A stretch of 64,000 bases of DNA from Diplonema papillatum (Eukaryota; Euglenozoa; Diplonemea; Diplonemida; Diplonemidae), in assembly GCA_030068145.1 (NCBI GenBank), contig JAPJBO010000735.1, positions 1-64,000 of the forward strand, in the 5' to 3' direction. How positions within the stretch are numbered: position 1 is the stretch's first letter; each line of letters opens with the position of its first letter. The notes below the pieces were generated by a model. The model was not told where the DNA came from. It saw only the letters and a program-made list of their open reading frames with translations, and searched no databases. This document shows positions 19,632-30,900 of the stretch, piece after piece. Made by a program: the position numbers and the translations under genes.

Positions 19632-22600
19632 ATGGGAAACTGCAGCTCCGCCCAAGCGCCGCCCGCGAAGAGGACGAAGTCGGCGAGCTCTCCTCGGCAA
19701 ACGCTGAAGGGTGATGACCGGCCCACACGGAAGGAGCTGCCGGCGCTTGAGAAGAGGAAGGCGACGATGGGGCTCCCGGTGAAGGCAGAGCCGAGCCCCG
19801 TGCACAGCCAGCCGGCCCAGACCGACGCCGGGAGCGTTGCCGGGACGTCTGTATCGCCCGCGGGGGTGGTCAAAGCGAAGGCGGACATGCCGGCGCTCTC
19901 GCTCGACGACCACGAGTCCGACAGCCCGAAGACCCCGCAGCACTTCCAGAACGGAGGCGCCAACGGGCTGCCGTCGTACGGCGGGAACTTCATGAAAACC
20001 TCCATCCGAAACGGCGGCAGGACGCCTCTCGCTGCGGCTGCGGCGAAGGGCATCCTGAAGAACGTCAGCAGAAACGGCAGCCTCGGCGGGTCTACCTCTG
20101 GCAGCAGCCGTTCCGACGAAAAGGGCGCCGGGAAGTGGAGCTGCGGCAAGTCGTCGCTCGAGTCGAAGAACAGCTCTGGTATCTTCACCCCGTCGATGTG
20201 CGTGCAGAGCCCGGTGGTGAGTCTCAAGGAGATCTCCGGCGCTGGCGACGAGCTCGACGCCGTGTTCCAACTCATCGACGCCGAAAAGTACAGCAAAGCG
20301 CTGCCGAAGCTCCACGCGCTGCTGTCGCACCGGGCCGCCGACTCAGCGGATTACTTCGCGATCCACCTCGCCCTGAGCACCCTGCACGGGCTGGGCAACG
20401 ACTCGTGGACGGCACCTGATTACAGGCTCAACCCGTCGGAGGCCGAGCTGGCGAAGACCGCGGAATACCTGCTGGGGCTCAACGCGAAGGACGGCGGGTC
20501 GCCGAGCGCGCTGCTCGCGCTATCGGAGATGTACGCGATCCTGAAGGACACCGCCCATGAGTCTCTGTACATGGCGAAGGCAGCCGAGTCGCAGCATCCG
20601 CTCGCGGTGCTGCGGGCCGAAATCTTCACGCTGGTCAAGCTGCGCAAGCAGAGGGACGCAGGCCTTCTCGCCGTGCACTCGTACGACTTGGAGAAGGAGA
20701 AGCACGTCCAGAAGCTGATCCAGCTGAGCGAGGGCAACACGCGCGTAGCGGCGCACGCCGGCATGCTCACCTGGGTGTCCTTTTACAAGGTCTGCACAAT
20801 GTTTTTCTTTTTTTTTGTATGCGGACCAGTTCCCGAGGATCGAAGTTGAGTTGCAGAGAAAGCGGCACCGCTTCGCTGGGCACTGCCTGAGGGCGGACAG
20901 CCAGCGTCGAGCGTGCTTCTAGCAACGACACGTCGAAAGAAGAAACGCGGTCGACCTCCGCTTTCTTATCTCGATATGCTCCAACGCGACCTCGGCATGT
21001 CGAACACTGAGGAGATCCGGGAGCTGATGGCAGACAGGGTAGCATGGGACGCGAAGGTCCAGCGGGTGGTGGAGGCCAACAGGCAGAGAACCGTGCGGAA
21101 AGGCATGAAGGCACGTGGGACCGGATCTGGACGACCCCCGGAAGCGCGTGATATCTCGCAGGCTGCGCGGCGCATGCGCAAGGTTAATGCGCTGAAGTAC
21201 ATCGACCAACTCATTTGTGCGGCACCGACCTGCCACGTTCAAGCTTGCTCCGACCACTGCACCCTCTGCCGACACTCGCTAGCCGTCGACGCTCATGACG
21301 GCAGCCCCATCCTGAAGTGCAAATACTGCCGACGCGTCACTGCTGCTGTGTGCGCTCGGATTGGCGCCGCTCAAGCGGCCACCTTATGTCACTCGTTCGT
21401 TTGTAAAGAATGCTCCGTTCTTCTCCCTGACTTGTTCCCGGATTAGGATGACACATACCACTACTACTACTTGTATAAGCACCTGCTTTGTAGGAAATAC
21501 TTGAGGAGGCTGCCAGCTGCAAAAGATCAAAGGAGGTAAATGTGCTGTAGCCCACACAAAACACAGGTGAATCTAGGTTCAGTGGCGGGCGTAACCGTTC
21601 AACAAAAAAGACCCATTTTGTAGTTGTATTGTTTCTCCCCCTCTAGCCTCCTTCGAAGTAAGCACAAGGCAGCCCCTCGAGTATTTTTTGTATAAGCACC
21701 ATGCGCAAGGTTGATGCGCTGACGTACATCAACCAACTCATTTGTGCGACACCGACCTGCCACGTTCAAGCTTGCTCCGGCCACTGCACCCTCTGCCGAC
21801 ACTCGCTAGCCGTCGACGCTCATGACGGCAGCCCCATCCTGAAGTGCAAATACTGCCGCCGCGTCACTGCTGCTGTGTGCGCTCCGATTAGTGCCGCTCA
21901 AGCGGCCACCTTAGTCACTCGTTTGTTTGAAGAATGCTCCGTTCTTCTCCTTGACTTGTTCCCGGATTAGGATGACACATACCACTACTACTGTAGAAGC
22001 ACCGAAAGGTACACCTCATCCGAATGCTGTCACGGCTTGACAATCTCTGCTGCTACCGCACTTGAATCGTTTGAATGCAAACACTGCTCCGTTTTACTCC
22101 CGTATCTGCGGGGGTGAGACGACAACTACTACTACTAGAAGCCCGCACCCACGCGGCGTTGACTGTGGCTGGTCTTTGTAAGGGCTGCCTTGATGTTACT
22201 TTGATCAAACTCACACTAAGCTGAAACTCTACTACTACTGTATAAGCACCTGCTTTGTCCGAAATTGCGCTTTAAGCGTTCTCTGCTATCCTGCGGAGCG
22301 GAGATCTACTCCTGCAAGACGAGCTGAAGAGGCGAAAGCATGAGAAGAGGTACCGCGGCGCCGGTGATGCAGATTATTGCCACAGACTGTTTGCATTCTA
22401 CCCCAAACCACTACTGCTGTTTGCACTGAGTCAGTCCGGGTTCAACGAAGTCAGACCGGAGGCAGTCCCGACTTCGCGCTTGACTCAGTTTGACTCTTTT
22501 GAGTCTGACTCGGTTTGACTCAGTCTGTCTGCCTCAGTTTGTCTGACTCAGTCTATCTGACTCAGTCTGGCACCTTCTCAGTCTGGGTTAGTCGTGGACT

Positions 22601-23231
22601 CAGTCTACCTAACTCAGTCTGGCTCCTTCTGACTCAGGGTGGCTCGGTATGGCTTGGGTTGGTTCAATCTAGGTCAATATATCTGGCTCAGTCTACCTGA
22701 CTCAGCCTGATTCAGTCTGACTCAGTCTGTCTGGCTCGGTATGAAATAGGCTGAGTCAAGTCTGGCTCGGTCGGCCGCAGTCAGACGAAATGGACTCCGG
22801 CTTATTCGCGGTTGTTAGCGTTTGTGCACGACCTCACAAAACGCCAAACAGGGAACTGACGGCGTGGAGACGGACATTTACAAGGCGAAGGAGCTTCTCG
22901 AGCGGGCCATCCGAGCGGAAATGGGCCCCGAAAACGGCAAAAGCCTGAAGAGGCAGTTGCAGCGTATTCACAAGAAGATCATGACCCAGGAGGTATGGGG
23001 CTTTCCGTTCTCTTTGTGTACCCTCAGGACGTAGCCTTCGCTCAATGGAAGCTGAAGTTTCCCATCAAGGTGTTAGCCGCCGCCGTAGGCCGCGCAGTCG
23101 TGAGAAAGAAGTGGGCCCGCAGCGTTAAAAGGCGGCGATCCCCCGCGAGACGAGCTCACCCGCCGGCCAGAGCGCCCGCTGCAGCACCGCAACCTGCAGC
23201 GCGCCTCCGGAGCGACTTACGCCCGCCGTAG
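19632..23231 (+). CDS. Gene 3: N-acylated, Sel1-repeat protein with basic tail (3 exons)
   Basis: Exons 19632-20789, 22852-22992 and 23028-23231 join in phase 0, giving 500 residues. The start MGNCSS is a classic N-myristoylation site (Gly2) with a nearby cysteine for palmitoylation, so attachment to a membrane is likely. Residues 20-200 are Ser/Pro/Lys-rich and probably disordered. From about 210 the protein is helical with TPR/Sel1-like repeats. One Sel1 repeat is split by intron 1 (AAHAGMLTWVSFYK, then GTDGVETDIYKAKELLERA), which strongly supports that splice. Intron 1 is 2062 bp and starts GTCTGC. Intron 2 is only 35 bp (GTATGG to CTCAG). The tail after QWKLKFPIKVLAAAV is Arg/Lys/Ala/Pro-rich. 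Sel1 proteins are usually adaptors; the partner is unknown. Four tail copies lie upstream at 14801-16093. Confidence 0.78.
20821..21475 (+). mobile_element. LINE 3' end, 5'-truncated (C-terminal RT region and Cys motif)
   Basis: The frame carries the typical end of a LINE polymerase: RKRHRFAGHCLRADS, then KKKRGRPPLSYLDMLQRDLG and MADRVAWDAKV, then a cysteine cluster (CHVQACSDHCTLCRH, CKYCRRV, CKECSVLLPDLF) and a stop at 21444-21446. One frame change near 20905 shows it is broken. The 3' end is ATGACACATACCACTACTAC. It sits 30 bp inside intron 1 of gene 3. The reverse transcriptase core is missing. Confidence 0.8.
21690..21988 (+). mobile_element. Second LINE 3' end of the same family
   Basis: About 290 bp closely matching 21180-21470 (MRKVDALTYINQLICATPTC to LLDLFPD), ending in ACCACTACTACT. 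It is more severely 5'-truncated. The flanking word GTATAAGCACC (here also GTAGAAGCACC) recurs after each tail. Confidence 0.8.
22005..22241 (+). mobile_element. Third (and possibly fourth) LINE 3' end
   Basis: Positions 22075-22116 encode CKHCSVLLPYLRG followed by a stop, a diverged match to the LINE C-terminus, then GACGACAACTACTACTACTA. A further tail at 22226-22238 (CTACTACTACT) is followed by GTATAAGCACCTGCTTTG, the same word that follows the first LINE at 21475. It looks like stacked insertions of short 3' ends. Confidence 0.65.
22430..22790 (+). repeat. Degenerate TCTGACTCAGT minisatellite
   Basis: About 360 bp of 10 to 12 bp variants of CTGACTCAGTCTG in intron 1 of gene 3. No coding sense. 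Confidence 0.85.
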
Positions 23232-24300
23232 CAGCACGAAGAGAAGTGAGGAGACCGGAAACTCCGGTCCCTGCACTCTAGCTCGTCTTTCTCTCTCTTT
23301 TCGTATGAGCGATCAACAGCGGGTCTGCAGACGGCTCATTAAATCGGGGGCAATCTACGCGGGGAAGGTGCCTTTTGGGCCCAGTTGAAGGACACTGGCA
23401 CCTCCACTGCTAATACACGTCCGAATAATCGTGCGGGTTGCCTTGCATTCATATCGGTTTGCTATCCGTTTCGCAGCCCCACTCTCTGGATTCGAACAGC
23501 GGATGCTGGAACTCACCTCATGATCTAGATTTGATCCATTGTTTCTCAGGTTATTTCTCGAGGTTGAGAAGACGACTGAAAGCATAGACACAAAGATAGC
23601 TCAAAGCATCTGCAGAAGAACACGAAAAGCCTCTAGGCAAAACCCCGTTTTCACATCTCTTCGCTGCCTCATCAGTGCTGCTATTGGGCTATCCGTTTTT
23701 CAGCCCTAATCTCCGGATTCGAACCGTAGTTCCCCGTTACCCGTTACAGTAATTGCAGCCGGGGAATGTTGCGTGACTGCCATAACTCGCTTGGGCGAGG
23801 TCACCTTCCATCCATCTGTGTATGAATATTGTAATAACGTTAAAGAGGGGTTTACTTTTCTTTGGCAGAGAAGGTACCAGGGAAAGCCTGCTACCAGCCA
23901 AGCTTTACGTGTTCGGCGGTTCTGCAGAGCCACGGGCCTACGGGTCAAGTGGCTACCGATTTCCCAAACTAAAGCATCAAGGCTTGGCGCACCCGGGGGC
24001 TTGCGCTTGCGCTGAGCACAAGTTCGTCGAGACGGTCAGCCACAGGGCAGAGCGGACGGGGTTGTAGCACTGTGCTGCCTCCGAACTCAAGCTTTGCAAG
24101 CTGTGGTTGACCGTCACGTTCCTGGACCAGGAGCGGCCTTTTTCTTTTTACCAAACATGAAATGTTGGAGGAAATGAGAAGCTCGTCGCCGCAAACCGTG
24201 GCGTTTTCACTTGCGTCCTGAATCCAGCTTTACGTAAAAAACGATCAGGCACTGCGTTCAACGACAAATATATAAAACACCGAAATGTCCACCATGTCAT
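23232..24300. other. 3' flank of gene 3 with repeats R2 and R1
   Basis: Positions 23232-23300 are the gene 3 3' UTR, recognisable because the tail array at 14.8-16.1 kb shares it. R2 copy 2 is at 23565-23662 and R1 copy 2 at 23873-24148. No gene seen. Confidence 0.6.
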
Positions 24301-27300
24301 GACGCACCCCGTCGAGAAAAAGCAAGTTCACGTACCCAAGTGAGCTAGGCGCTGCTTTCGAGCGGGTGACGGGGAGCAAACCCTTGAGAGGGGTGAAGCT
24401 CTTAACAAGCGAGGCGACCGCGTTCGTCAAGGCGCGTTTCTCACCCAATGAGGAGACTGCGGTACGTCAGCTACGCGCTGTGGTGGCTGGGGTCCTGGGG
24501 GTGGCACCGGCTGCAGTATCGAGTTTAGTCGGCTCCAGGCTTCTGCTGTCCTTCTGGCAGCTCCACAAGAAGGCACCGGAGGAGGTGGCGGCAGAAATGG
24601 CGCGCCTCGATGTCGATTACGACACGGACCTGGAGGAAACGGGCGAGGAAGACGAAGAAGACACGGAGGACAGTGCACAGGAGGACGAAACGCCGATAGC
24701 CGGTGGTGTGGAGGACTCGCATAGAGCCGCCTCAGCAGGCCGAGGCACCGGTTTGCGGCCCCCTGGTGTCCCCCACGCCCGTCCCGTTTCCCGGTCGCGC
24801 TCACCCCCCATCACGCCCCCTCCGGTTGCCGACACCCTCATCGCCCTCATCGAGCGGATGGAGAAGGAAAGGAAGGCCGAGATGGCCGAGCTGCGGGCTG
24901 AGATAGCCCAGCTGAAGAAGGCGCAGCCAGCGCCGCGCGCGACACCAGGCGCAGCACAGTCGTGCGCCAACTCCCAGGCCTCGGAAAACGGGGACGCTCT
25001 TCCCTCGGTCCGCGGAGGGGAGAGCGATTACTCGGAAGGCGGAATCTCGGTCGACGCCCCCCGCGAGACGGTGCTGCTCGACCCCGCTTTCTGGGTCAAC
25101 ATGGACCGCACGGAAAAGGCGGTGCTCCTAATGGAGCTCCGCCTCCACTTCGTGGTCCCCCTGGCAAAGGCCCCGCACGAGTCGGGGTTCCTGCTCGGCC
25201 AACTAGCCGAGCTTCTCACAGGCGTGGGAACCAGCAGCCCGGAGCAGGACGAGTTCGCAGTCCGCCTCGCGCGAAACGTCATCGTCCGCCTCCTTGTACT
25301 AAAGACGGGGTACGAGGTGTCGTGGGACGGTGCGCAGGCGGTAAGCGACACGTTTTTCGGCGCTCCGAAGGTCCCGGCTTACCTGAAAAAGTCGATGGAC
25401 GTTGCCGACGCGTTTCGGAAGAAGAAACCGCAGCCCGAGAAACAAACCACCACCACCAGAGCCAAACAAGAGGGCAAAGGCCCATTTCGCCCCAGGGAAA
25501 AAGGCGCAAGGGCCGCAGACAAGACCGCCGCGAACAGCGGAAAGTGAACTGCAGCGTTGTCTGCCCACCCTGCCCACCCTCGCACTTCCCCATCACGACC
25601 TTCCTGAAGGGACTCGAGGCACCCGCGAAGTTGAAGCGCGGACGACCGGTGCTTGTCGAAGCGCCACCGTCAAAGCAGGAGATGCGACGCGTCGAAGTTG
25701 CGGCGCGAAACCACTTGTCGCTTGCGCTGGCGAGCTCGACGTGGCGGTCCTTGGAGTCGACCCACCGACGTATGCTTCAGTTCAAATGGAATTGGGAATC
25801 CCGCTCGGAGCAGGTAATCGACGTCCCCACAGCTGTCGTCTTGTGGCTGACAAGGAAGATGCTGGGGGAGCCCGGGCGCGCTCCCATAGTGTGTTCGTCT
25901 GCCCTGCAGTATCTGCAGGACCTGAAGTCAGCCCAGCGCCGAGTTGGCGCGCCCATCAGCGACTCGCAGGTGGTGCGCGATTTCGAGAGGTCTCTACGAA
26001 GGCAGGGCGCTATGCGCCCGACGCGCCAGGCGGTCCCCGCTACGCACCAGGACATCCAGAGGGTGCTCAGGAAGGAGGCGGGCTCACAGGTTGGGCTTGC
26101 GATAGCTCTTGCATGGGCGGGGGCCGCGCGAGTGTCGGACGTTACTCGCCTGACGGTTGGGGACGTCTCCTGGGAGGATGGTTTCGTCGCTGTGAATTGG
26201 TCACAAACGAAGTCCGACCCTTTCCGTCTGGGTGTCACCACTGGTCTGGTGCTGTCGGAGGACTGGTCGGCCGAGCTTCGGCGGCATGTCGAGGGACGGC
26301 CTCCTGGGGAGCTGATCCTGTCCGTGTCATATGCGCAGGTGAAGGCGGCCCTGAAGCGGGCTCGGCCGGAGTTAACCGGCCACTCGATTCGCCGGGGAGC
26401 CCTGTTCCGCCTACTCCAGAAGGGGCTCCACTTGGAGGAGATACGACGACTGTCGCGCCACAGCAGTCTGGATGCCTTGGTCCGGTATCTGCCAGCCGGG
26501 AAGCTAGCCGTGGCCCGCGAGACGGCGACTTCGTCGGGCCTCCTCGCCGTGAACGTCCTCCCGTGAACAAACCGATCCTCCCGCTCGCCCCGGCTTTTCC
26601 AAAAGTCCGGCGTCCCAAATACCATCACCTTTCTCCGTACCACCCCACGTCCCTTGAGACGGGGGGTCCTGACATCGCCTTTCCTTACAGCCAGGCGCTC
26701 TGCGTCAGGACTACAGGCGGAAGTGTCTCGGTTCCTGCGGCGAAGGCGAGGGGGAAGCTGGCTCCGATCTCAACTTCGCGTCTGAACCTTGATGCGCTCG
26801 TTTGCCTGGACACAGAGGGCGTTCTCGTCGGCGTGCTGGACGTTATACGGTCTCGTGAGGCTTTTCTAGGAGCCATGCGCGATGGGGCGCGTCCCGCCCT
26901 GGGCGGAGACCCTGGGCTCGCGAGGGGGCTCTCTCGATTCATGCTGCGCCACCTTCCGACGTTGGAGTCGTACGGCGTGGTACGGGCGCGTACGGACGCC
27001 TGTGTGGTCTTGCCAGCTTTGCCAGCGGGTTTGCGTTCAACGAAAACAACTCTCTCTTCCCGTCATCATCATCATTAGTTTTGTATCAGCCGCGGTTGTG
27101 CGAGTGACGAGCTCTTATTTTTCTTTTTCTTCTTCTGACAGAAGGGTGCCATGGGGGCCTCCACGTGCGACGCTGTTGACCGCACCTTAATTGAGTCGCG
27201 GTCGCCGATCCCCCAACCGCCAGCATCATGTACTTGATGCGACGCGGAACAAGTGCTGCCAGCACCGCCCGGCGAATAGAGGGCCACAAAAGTGGCAAAT

Positions 27301-27850
27301 CGACCGGTCGGGGGTGCTTAGCAGCCAATGGCCTGATGGCTGAGTGCACACCTAAGCAGGGCTGCATCCTCGTGTTGTAGCCGTGTTGTGTATAAGGCTT
27401 CGTGGGGCCTGGTCAACCTCCTCATCACAATAGGCGCAAACTTTCTCGACAGTGATTGGACAGTCGGGATGCCGGGGGCGGGTCTCCGTGAAGAAGAGAA
27501 AAGTAAAGCAAGACCTGCCCCCTGCGCCTGCTGTCTCCGGCTGCTTCGGCAGACGACACCTACTACTACTACTAGCACACAGTACGCGGGGCAAGAAGCG
27601 ACCGAAGAGGTAGTCTGCAGCGGCTTGTGCAGTCTATCGTCACAGATTGTTGCTGCATACCAAGCTCAAACATACTAGTACTACTTCTGGCAGAAGAAGA
27701 CAGACGAAGTCGCAGTCATGTGCACTAAGCACAGCGCTGGCGTGGCGTAGCCTGCAGTGAAGTGTTGCTACCCCGAAAATAATGCGGTTGAATGAGCTCG
27801 TCACCTTGTTCAACGAAAGCAAGCTCTCTTTTCCCATCATCACCAATATC
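24300..27850 (+). mobile_element. Fossil DIRS/VIPER-like retroelement A (gag-like, tyrosine recombinase)
   Basis: Parts in order: a gag-like frame (about 24366-25547) with an acidic stretch near 24620-24690 and a charged helix (ERMEKERKAEMAELRAEI); an overlapping tyrosine recombinase frame (up to 26566) with the family signature ARVSDV, HSIRRGAL, SRHSS and VRYL; and the start of a third frame to about 27070. A LINE-derived block interrupts it at about 27076-27807, with imperfect copies of TTCAACGAAA...CATCATC on each side. Gag followed by recombinase recalls VIPER/TATE elements of trypanosomatids. The copy is broken and incomplete, although the recombinase part looks well preserved, suggesting moderate age. 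Confidence 0.7.
27140..27575 (+). mobile_element. LINE 3' end inserted in element A
   Basis: Matches 58422-58708 directly, and its last 240 bp match 6262-6505. It ends GACGACACCTACTACTACTACT. The part 27140-27230 reappears inverted at 58209-58290. Non-coding 3' UTR-like sequence. Confidence 0.75.
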
Positions 27851-27952
27851 GCCATATTGTGCCAGCCCGATCATTGTACGTTGAGCTTTTAGATTCAGGC
27901 GAACCGGAAGTCCGCCACAGTTTGCAGTGTCGAGCCTCTCAATTCCGCGAAC

Positions 27953-30900
27953 GTTCTTGGTTAAACCTCGAAAACCGAAAAAAACCGGGAAGTAAAAGAG
28001 TTCCTCGAAGACTTTGCGCTGAAACACGGGCCGGCACGACACGTCGCGAGCCCTGTGTGCGACGACTCGCTCGCTGCCAGATGGTCATCGCGACGTATTC
28101 GGTCCGAGAAGCTCGGCTCCGAAATAGCCGATATGAGAAAATGTGGACACTATCGAGAGTTTTATTTGGTAGTTTAATGTCAGCTAATTTCGTGTAAAGC
28201 CCCGGCAGGGAACGAAATTTACCAAACAGGAACGCTGAATCTTTTCTTACCTAGTTTGGTTCATTTCGGGAACTGTCGCTTTCCGGAACTGACCTCCTTA
28301 TTTCGAAACAGCGTCGAACACGCGATTGGATGAGGGGATCCCACGGGATCTGGCTAATAGGATTGATTGTGGTCTCTTTTGGCCTGCTTCCTTTAGTCGG
28401 GCCTCCAGGTTGATTGTGGTCTCTTTTGGCCTGCTCCTGTGCCCAAGCCCGCACACGCCGGCTCCCAGGTTGATTGTGGTCTCTTTTGGCCTGCTCCTGA
28501 CGAGATCCCACGGGATCTGGCTAATAGGATTGATTGTGGTCTCTTTTGGCCTGCTTCCTTTAGTCGGGCCTCCAGGTTGATTGTGGTCTCTTTTGGCCTG
28601 CTCCTGACGAGATCCCACGGGATCTGGCTAATAGGATTGATTGTGGTCTCTTTTGGCCTGCTTCCTTTAGTCGGGCCTCCAGGTTGATTGTGGTCTCTTT
28701 TGGCCTGCTCCTGTGCCCAAGCCCGCACACGCCGGCTCCCAGGTTGATTGTGGTCTCTTTTGGCCTGCTCCTGACGAGATCCCACGGGATCTGGCTAATA
28801 GGATTGATTGTGGTCTCTTTTGGCCTGCTTCCTTTAGTCGGGCCGCCAGGTTGATAGTGGTCTCTTTTGGCCTGCTCCTGCGCCCGAGCCTAGGCGCGGC
28901 TCTGCTTCCAGGTATTGTGCCCAGGTGTTGAGGTTTCTTTTTATCTCTGTATGAATCGGCTGAGTTTCTCCGGGGACTTCACACAAGGCGGCCGTTGCGA
29001 GGTATGGCTTCAGATTCCTACCAGGAAGGAGGGAATGTCAATGATGTCGCTCGGGCAGTTCTCGGAAGGCAGGGTTTCGGCGGTCGGACGGCACGACGAA
29101 CGTCTTTGAGGCGCTGGGTTCGCTCGAGGGGTGGCAGCAGGGCGTGGCGGACCTCCAGTACAAGAGGATCCGCCAGGTTGCCGACGAGGAGTGGTCCGGG
29201 GCGGAGAGTTCGACTGTCGCCAAGAGGCGCAGGGTGCTGCGTTCTTGGTTAAACCTCGAAAACCGAAAAAAACCGGGAAGTAAAAGAGTTCCTCGAAGAC
29301 TTTGCGCTGAAACACGGGCCGGCACGACACGTCGCGAGCCCTGTGTGCGACGACTCGCTCGCTGCCAGATGGTCATCGCGACGTATTCGGTCCGAGAAGC
29401 TCGGCTCCGAAATAGCCGATATGAGAAAATGTGGACACTATCGAGAGTTTTATTTGGTAGTTTAATGTCAGCTAATTTCGTGTAAAGCCCCGGCAGGGAA
29501 CGAAATTTACCAAACAGGAACGCTGAATCTTTTCTTACCTAGTTTGGTTCATTTCGGGAACTGTCGCTTTCCGGAACTGACCTCCTTATTTCGAAACAGC
29601 GTCGAACACGCGATTGGATGAGGGGATCCCACGGGATCTGGCTAATAGGATTGATTGTGGTCTCTTTTGGCCTGCTTCCTTTAGTCGGGCCTCCAGGTTG
29701 ATTGTGGTCTCTTTTGGCCTGCTCCTGTGCCCAAGCCCGCACACGCCGGCTCCCAGGTTGATTGTGGTCTCTTTTGGCCTGCTCCTGACGAGATCCCACG
29801 GGATCTGGCTAATAGGATTGATTGTGGTCTCTTTTGGCCTGCTTCCTTTAGTCGGGCCTCCAGGTTGATTGTGGTCTCTTTTGGCCTGCTCCTGACGAGA
29901 TCCCACGGGATCTGGCTAATAGGATTGATTGTGGTCTCTTTTGGCCTGCTTCCTTTAGTCGGGCCTCCAGGTTGATTGTGGTCTCTTTTGGCCTGCTCCT
30001 GTGCCCAAGCCCGCACACGCCGGCTCCCAGGTTGATTGTGGTCTCTTTTGGCCTGCTCCTGACGAGATCCCACGGGATCTGGCTAATAGGATTGATTGTG
30101 GTCTCTTTTGGCCTGCTTCCTTTAGTCGGGCCGCCAGGTTGATAGTGGTCTCTTTTGGCCTGCTCCTGCGCCCGAGCCTAGGCGCGGCTCTGCTTCCAGG
30201 TATTGTGCCCAGGTGTTGAGGTTTCTTTTTATCTCTGTATGAATCGGCTGAGTTTCTCCGGGGACTTCACACAAGGCGGCCGTTGCGAGGTATGGCTTCA
30301 GATTCCTACCAGGAAGGAGGGAATGTCAATGATGTCGCTCGGGCAGTTCTCGGAAGGCAGGGTTTCGGCGGTCGGACGGCACGACGAACGTCTTTGAGGC
30401 GCTGGGTTCGCTCGAGGGGTGGCAGCAGGGCGTGGCGGACCTCCAGTACAAGAGGATCCGCCAGGTTGCCGACGAGGAGTGGTCCGGGGCGGAGAGTTCG
30501 ACTGTCGCCAAGAGGCGCAGGGTGCTGCGTTCTTGGTTAAACCTCGAAAACCGAAAAAAACCGGGAAGTAAAAGAGTTCCTCGAAGACTTTGCGCTGAAA
30601 CACGGGCCGGCACGACACGTCGCGAGCCCTGTGTGCGACGACTCGCTCGCTGCCAGATGGTCATCGCGACGTATTCGGTCCGAGAAGCTCGGCTCCGAAA
30701 TAGCCGATATGAGAAAATGTGGACACTATCGAGAGTTTTATTTGGTAGTTTAATGTCAGCTAATTTCGTGTAAAGCCCCGGCAGGGAACGAAATTTACCA
30801 AACAGGAACGCTGAATCTTTTCTTACCTAGTTTGGTTCATTTCGGGAACTGTCGCTTTCCGGAACTGACCTCCTTATTTCGAAACAGCGTCGAACACGCG

